Of a stretch of DNA of 34,726 bases, positions 32,935 through 34,726 are shown piece by piece. The DNA is from Sulfurivermis sp041678005. GTDB lineage: Bacteria > Pseudomonadota > Gammaproteobacteria > Thiohalomonadales > Thiohalomonadaceae. The position numbers were made by a program, and so were the translations under genes. The notes beneath the pieces are model-generated. The model searched no databases and was not told the DNA's origin. It was given only the letters and a program-made list of their open reading frames with translations. The stretch is taken from positions 1-34,726 of the forward strand of contig JBAYOW010000023.1 in NCBI GenBank assembly GCA_041678005.1. The letters run 5' to 3'. Each line of letters starts with the position of its first letter. Position 1 is the first letter of the stretch.

Positions 32935-33435
32935 TCAAGCCTGTTTATTTTCTGTAATCAACACACGAGTACCCGCAGCTACATGATCAAACAGCTGCAT
33001 GATATCGGCATTGCGCATACGGACACAGCCTTGTGATGTCGGCTCGGTCAATGCTTCACTATCGGGTGTGCCGTGGATGTAAATATAACGGCGCATAGTG
33101 TCCACATTACCCAGGCGATTCTTGCCTCGCTCCAGGCCAGAGAGCCACAGAATCCGCGTCAGGATCCAATCGCGCTCCGGTGCGGCGGCATATAATTCAG
33201 GTGTCAGAACTTCACCGGTTGGACGACGGCCAATAAACACTGTATTGACAGCCTGGCCTGCGCCGATGCGCGCCCTTATCACATGCCAGCCACGCGGCGT
33301 GCAACCACTGCCATTCAACTCGCCAGGGCCATTGGCGGCCGTGGAGGCAGGCCAGGCAAACACTTCTGTATTATCATCATATAAATACAGACGTTGCGCT
33401 GCGAGATCTATTTTAATCCAGCGTTCAGTGCTCAC
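32935..33435 (-). CDS. L,D-transpeptidase (YkuD) family protein without a signal peptide
   Basis: A 166-residue single-domain YkuD protein. The active-site region is IYIHGTPDSEALTEPTSQGCVRMRNADI, with catalytic Cys in SQGCVRM and the upstream His. The N-terminus MSTERWIKIDLAAQRLYLYDD has no signal peptide or membrane segment, so it may act in the cytoplasm or by an unknown export route; similar leaderless forms are common beside nagZ in gammaproteobacteria (from memory). It lies 39 bp upstream of nagZ on the same strand. Confidence 0.88.
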   Translation of the reverse strand: MSTERWIKIDLAAQRLYLYDDNTEVFAWPASTAANGPGELNGSGCTPRGWHVIRARIGAGQAVNTVFIGRRPTGEVLTPELYAAAPERDWILTRILWLSGLERGKNRLGNVDTMRRYIYIHGTPDSEALTEPTSQGCVRMRNADIMQLFDHVAAGTRVLITENKQA

Positions 33436-33555
33436 TTTTTTCCAGTCACAAAATAAGGGTGAATTAATCTATAGGATGATTTTGCCTATGGTAGGTGAAG
33501 GGCAAACATTTGTGTATGCTTGCAGTCATCTTCTTTACAACAAAGAAAACAAAAC

Positions 33556-34557
33556 ATGAAAGCTATCATAATGAACGACACCGGCAGCCCAGACGTGCTG
33601 ATGCTGCAGGACATACCCTCCCCCACCCTGCAAGATGAGCATGATGTATAGATTCGCCTGTATGCAGCAGGTATCAATCCTGTAGATACCAAATTGCGCA
33701 GCAAGGGCACTTATTACCCAGAACTTTCCCCGCATATCCTGGGTTGTGATGGTGCTGGAATAGTCGAGTCTATTGGTGGCCGCGTCAACCGATTCAAAGC
33801 TGGTGATGAGGTATGGTTCTGTTATGGCGGCATCGGCGGCCCACAGGGCAACTATGCTGAATATGCCGTAATCAATGAACACTCGCTGGCGCACAAGCCA
33901 AAATCCTTTGACTTCCCCAGCGCAGCGGCAGCGCCACTGGTTTTGATCACAGCATGGGAAGCATTGCACGACCGCGCGCGTCTGCAAAGTGGTGAAACTG
34001 TGTTGATTCATGCCGGTGCAGGCGGCGTCGGCCATGTCGCCATCCAGCTTGCCAAAGCAGCTGGATGCACGGTTATCACTACCGTAAGCTCAGAGAACAA
34101 AGCTGATTTGGTGCGCCAACTGGGCGCCGATCACATCATCAACTATCGCCACGATGACTTCGTCGCCAAGACACTGCAATTAACCAATGGCCATGGTGTC
34201 GATGTGCTTTTTGATACAGTGGGCGGCGCAGTCACTCAACACAGCTTTGCCGCAGTGCGACCTTATGGAGATGTAGTAAGCCTGTTGCAGCCAGATAGTA
34301 GTCTGGACTGGAAGACCGCCCGCCTGCGCAACCTGCGCTTCAGTCTCGTGCTGATGCTCTCTCCTATGTATTACGGCTGGACAGATGCCCTGCATCACCA
34401 AGCCAGGATCCTGGAAAAATGCAGTGCCCTGGCTGACAAGGGGCAACTGAAGATTCACCTCACCCAAGTCCTGCCCTTGGCGCAGGCAGCCGAAGCTCAC
34501 AAATTAATCGAAGCCGGTGGCAGGGTCGGCAAGATGGTTTTGCAGATCATTCCATGA
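33556..34557 (+). pseudogene. Zinc-type/quinone oxidoreductase, broken by an in-frame TAG
   Basis: The reading frame from ATG 33556 encodes MKAIIMNDTGSPDVLM... and, after a TAG at 33649-33651, continues in the same frame with IRLYAAGINPVDTKLRSKG and a complete medium-chain oxidoreductase. Later motifs are LGCDGAGIVESIGG, the Rossmann segment VLIHAGAGGVGHVAIQLAKAAGC and a C-terminal LPLAQAAEAHKLIEAGGRVGKMVLQI. The stop falls where the family has a variable residue (V-x-IRL), so it is a single-base nonsense change. Restart at TTG 33694 would lack the first strands. It could be a true pseudogene or a sequencing error. Confidence 0.85.
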
Positions 34558-34726
34558 AATCAATGCACACTCAATACACAGAAATAACTGCCTACCAAAC
34601 CAAAGATGGCTCAGAGATAAGGGAGCTGATCCACCCTGCACAGCATGGCAACCAAAACCAAAGTCTAGCCGAATCCATCGTCCAGCCTGGACAAGCCACC
34701 GCCCTGCACCGCCACCTGCAGGCAGA
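34554..34726 (+). CDS. Cupin-domain protein, cut by the window end
   Basis: The first 57 codons are present. The peptide ends in LAESIVQPGQATALHRHLQA, which is the start of a cupin barrel with metal-binding histidines (HRH); IRELIHPAQHGNQNQSLAES is typical of small cupin proteins. The ATG overlaps the previous stop (ATGA), so the two were co-translated; a second ATG at 34563 is possible. The rest lies outside the window. Confidence 0.8.
   Translation, partial: MKSMHTQYTEITAYQTKDGSEIRELIHPAQHGNQNQSLAESIVQPGQATALHRHLQA

Overview
The window reads as chromosomal DNA of a sulfur-oxidizing gammaproteobacterium. Two things point there: a complete oxidative-type (reverse) dissimilatory sulfite reductase operon in the order dsrABEFHCMKLJOPNR, including the oxidizer markers dsrEFH and dsrL, and gammaproteobacterial housekeeping neighbourhoods (tmk-holB-pilZ-tatD; tRNA-Gly/Cys/Leu; nagZ-hpt-MTI phosphorylase). 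Genus cannot be fixed from the sequence alone.

Layout. 1-4.8 kb: loosely packed accessory genes (NYN/LOTUS ribonuclease-like protein, Old Yellow Enzyme, small membrane protein, LysE exporter, a 5'-truncated DUF5648-type gene) with gene-poor DNA and a repetitive palindrome. 4.8-5.6 kb: a tRNA operon Gly(GCC)-Cys(GCA)-Leu(UAA) with a strong promoter; the tRNA-Leu gene is split by a 241-nt group I intron. 5.8-9.7 kb: a cyclic-nucleotide-binding/rhodanese fusion, then the minus-strand tatD, pilZ, holB, tmk genes. 9.8-13.7 kb: a cassette of poorly known genes. It holds a 190-aa protein, a 347-aa protein and, on the minus strand, a four-gene operon (59-aa protein, helical 238-aa protein, Cas6/Cmx6-like putative endoribonuclease, and a cysteine-free DsrC homologue of the RspA type). 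13.8-13.9 kb: eight perfect tandem copies of a 16-bp repeat lying between this operon and dsrA. 14.3-27.1 kb: the dsr operon. 27.5-30.5 kb: a NarX/NarL-like two-component system and a CsiV-like secreted protein. 30.5-34.7 kb: purine salvage (MTI phosphorylase, Hpt), NagZ, an L,D-transpeptidase-like protein, a quinone oxidoreductase broken by an in-frame stop, and the start of a cupin gene.

How it works together. DsrC carries sulfur as a persulfide or trisulfide, loaded through DsrEFH. DsrAB oxidizes the sulfur to sulfite, with DsrL as electron-transferring partner. The DsrMKJOP membrane complex handles DsrC thiols and quinone/periplasmic electrons. DsrN amidates siroheme and DsrR supports DsrC/Fe-S function. 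Upstream, the Cas6-like/RspA operon looks like an accessory, perhaps RNA-level, control module. It has no CRISPR array or cas effector genes in this window, and together with the tRNA-Leu intron it is the most interesting content.
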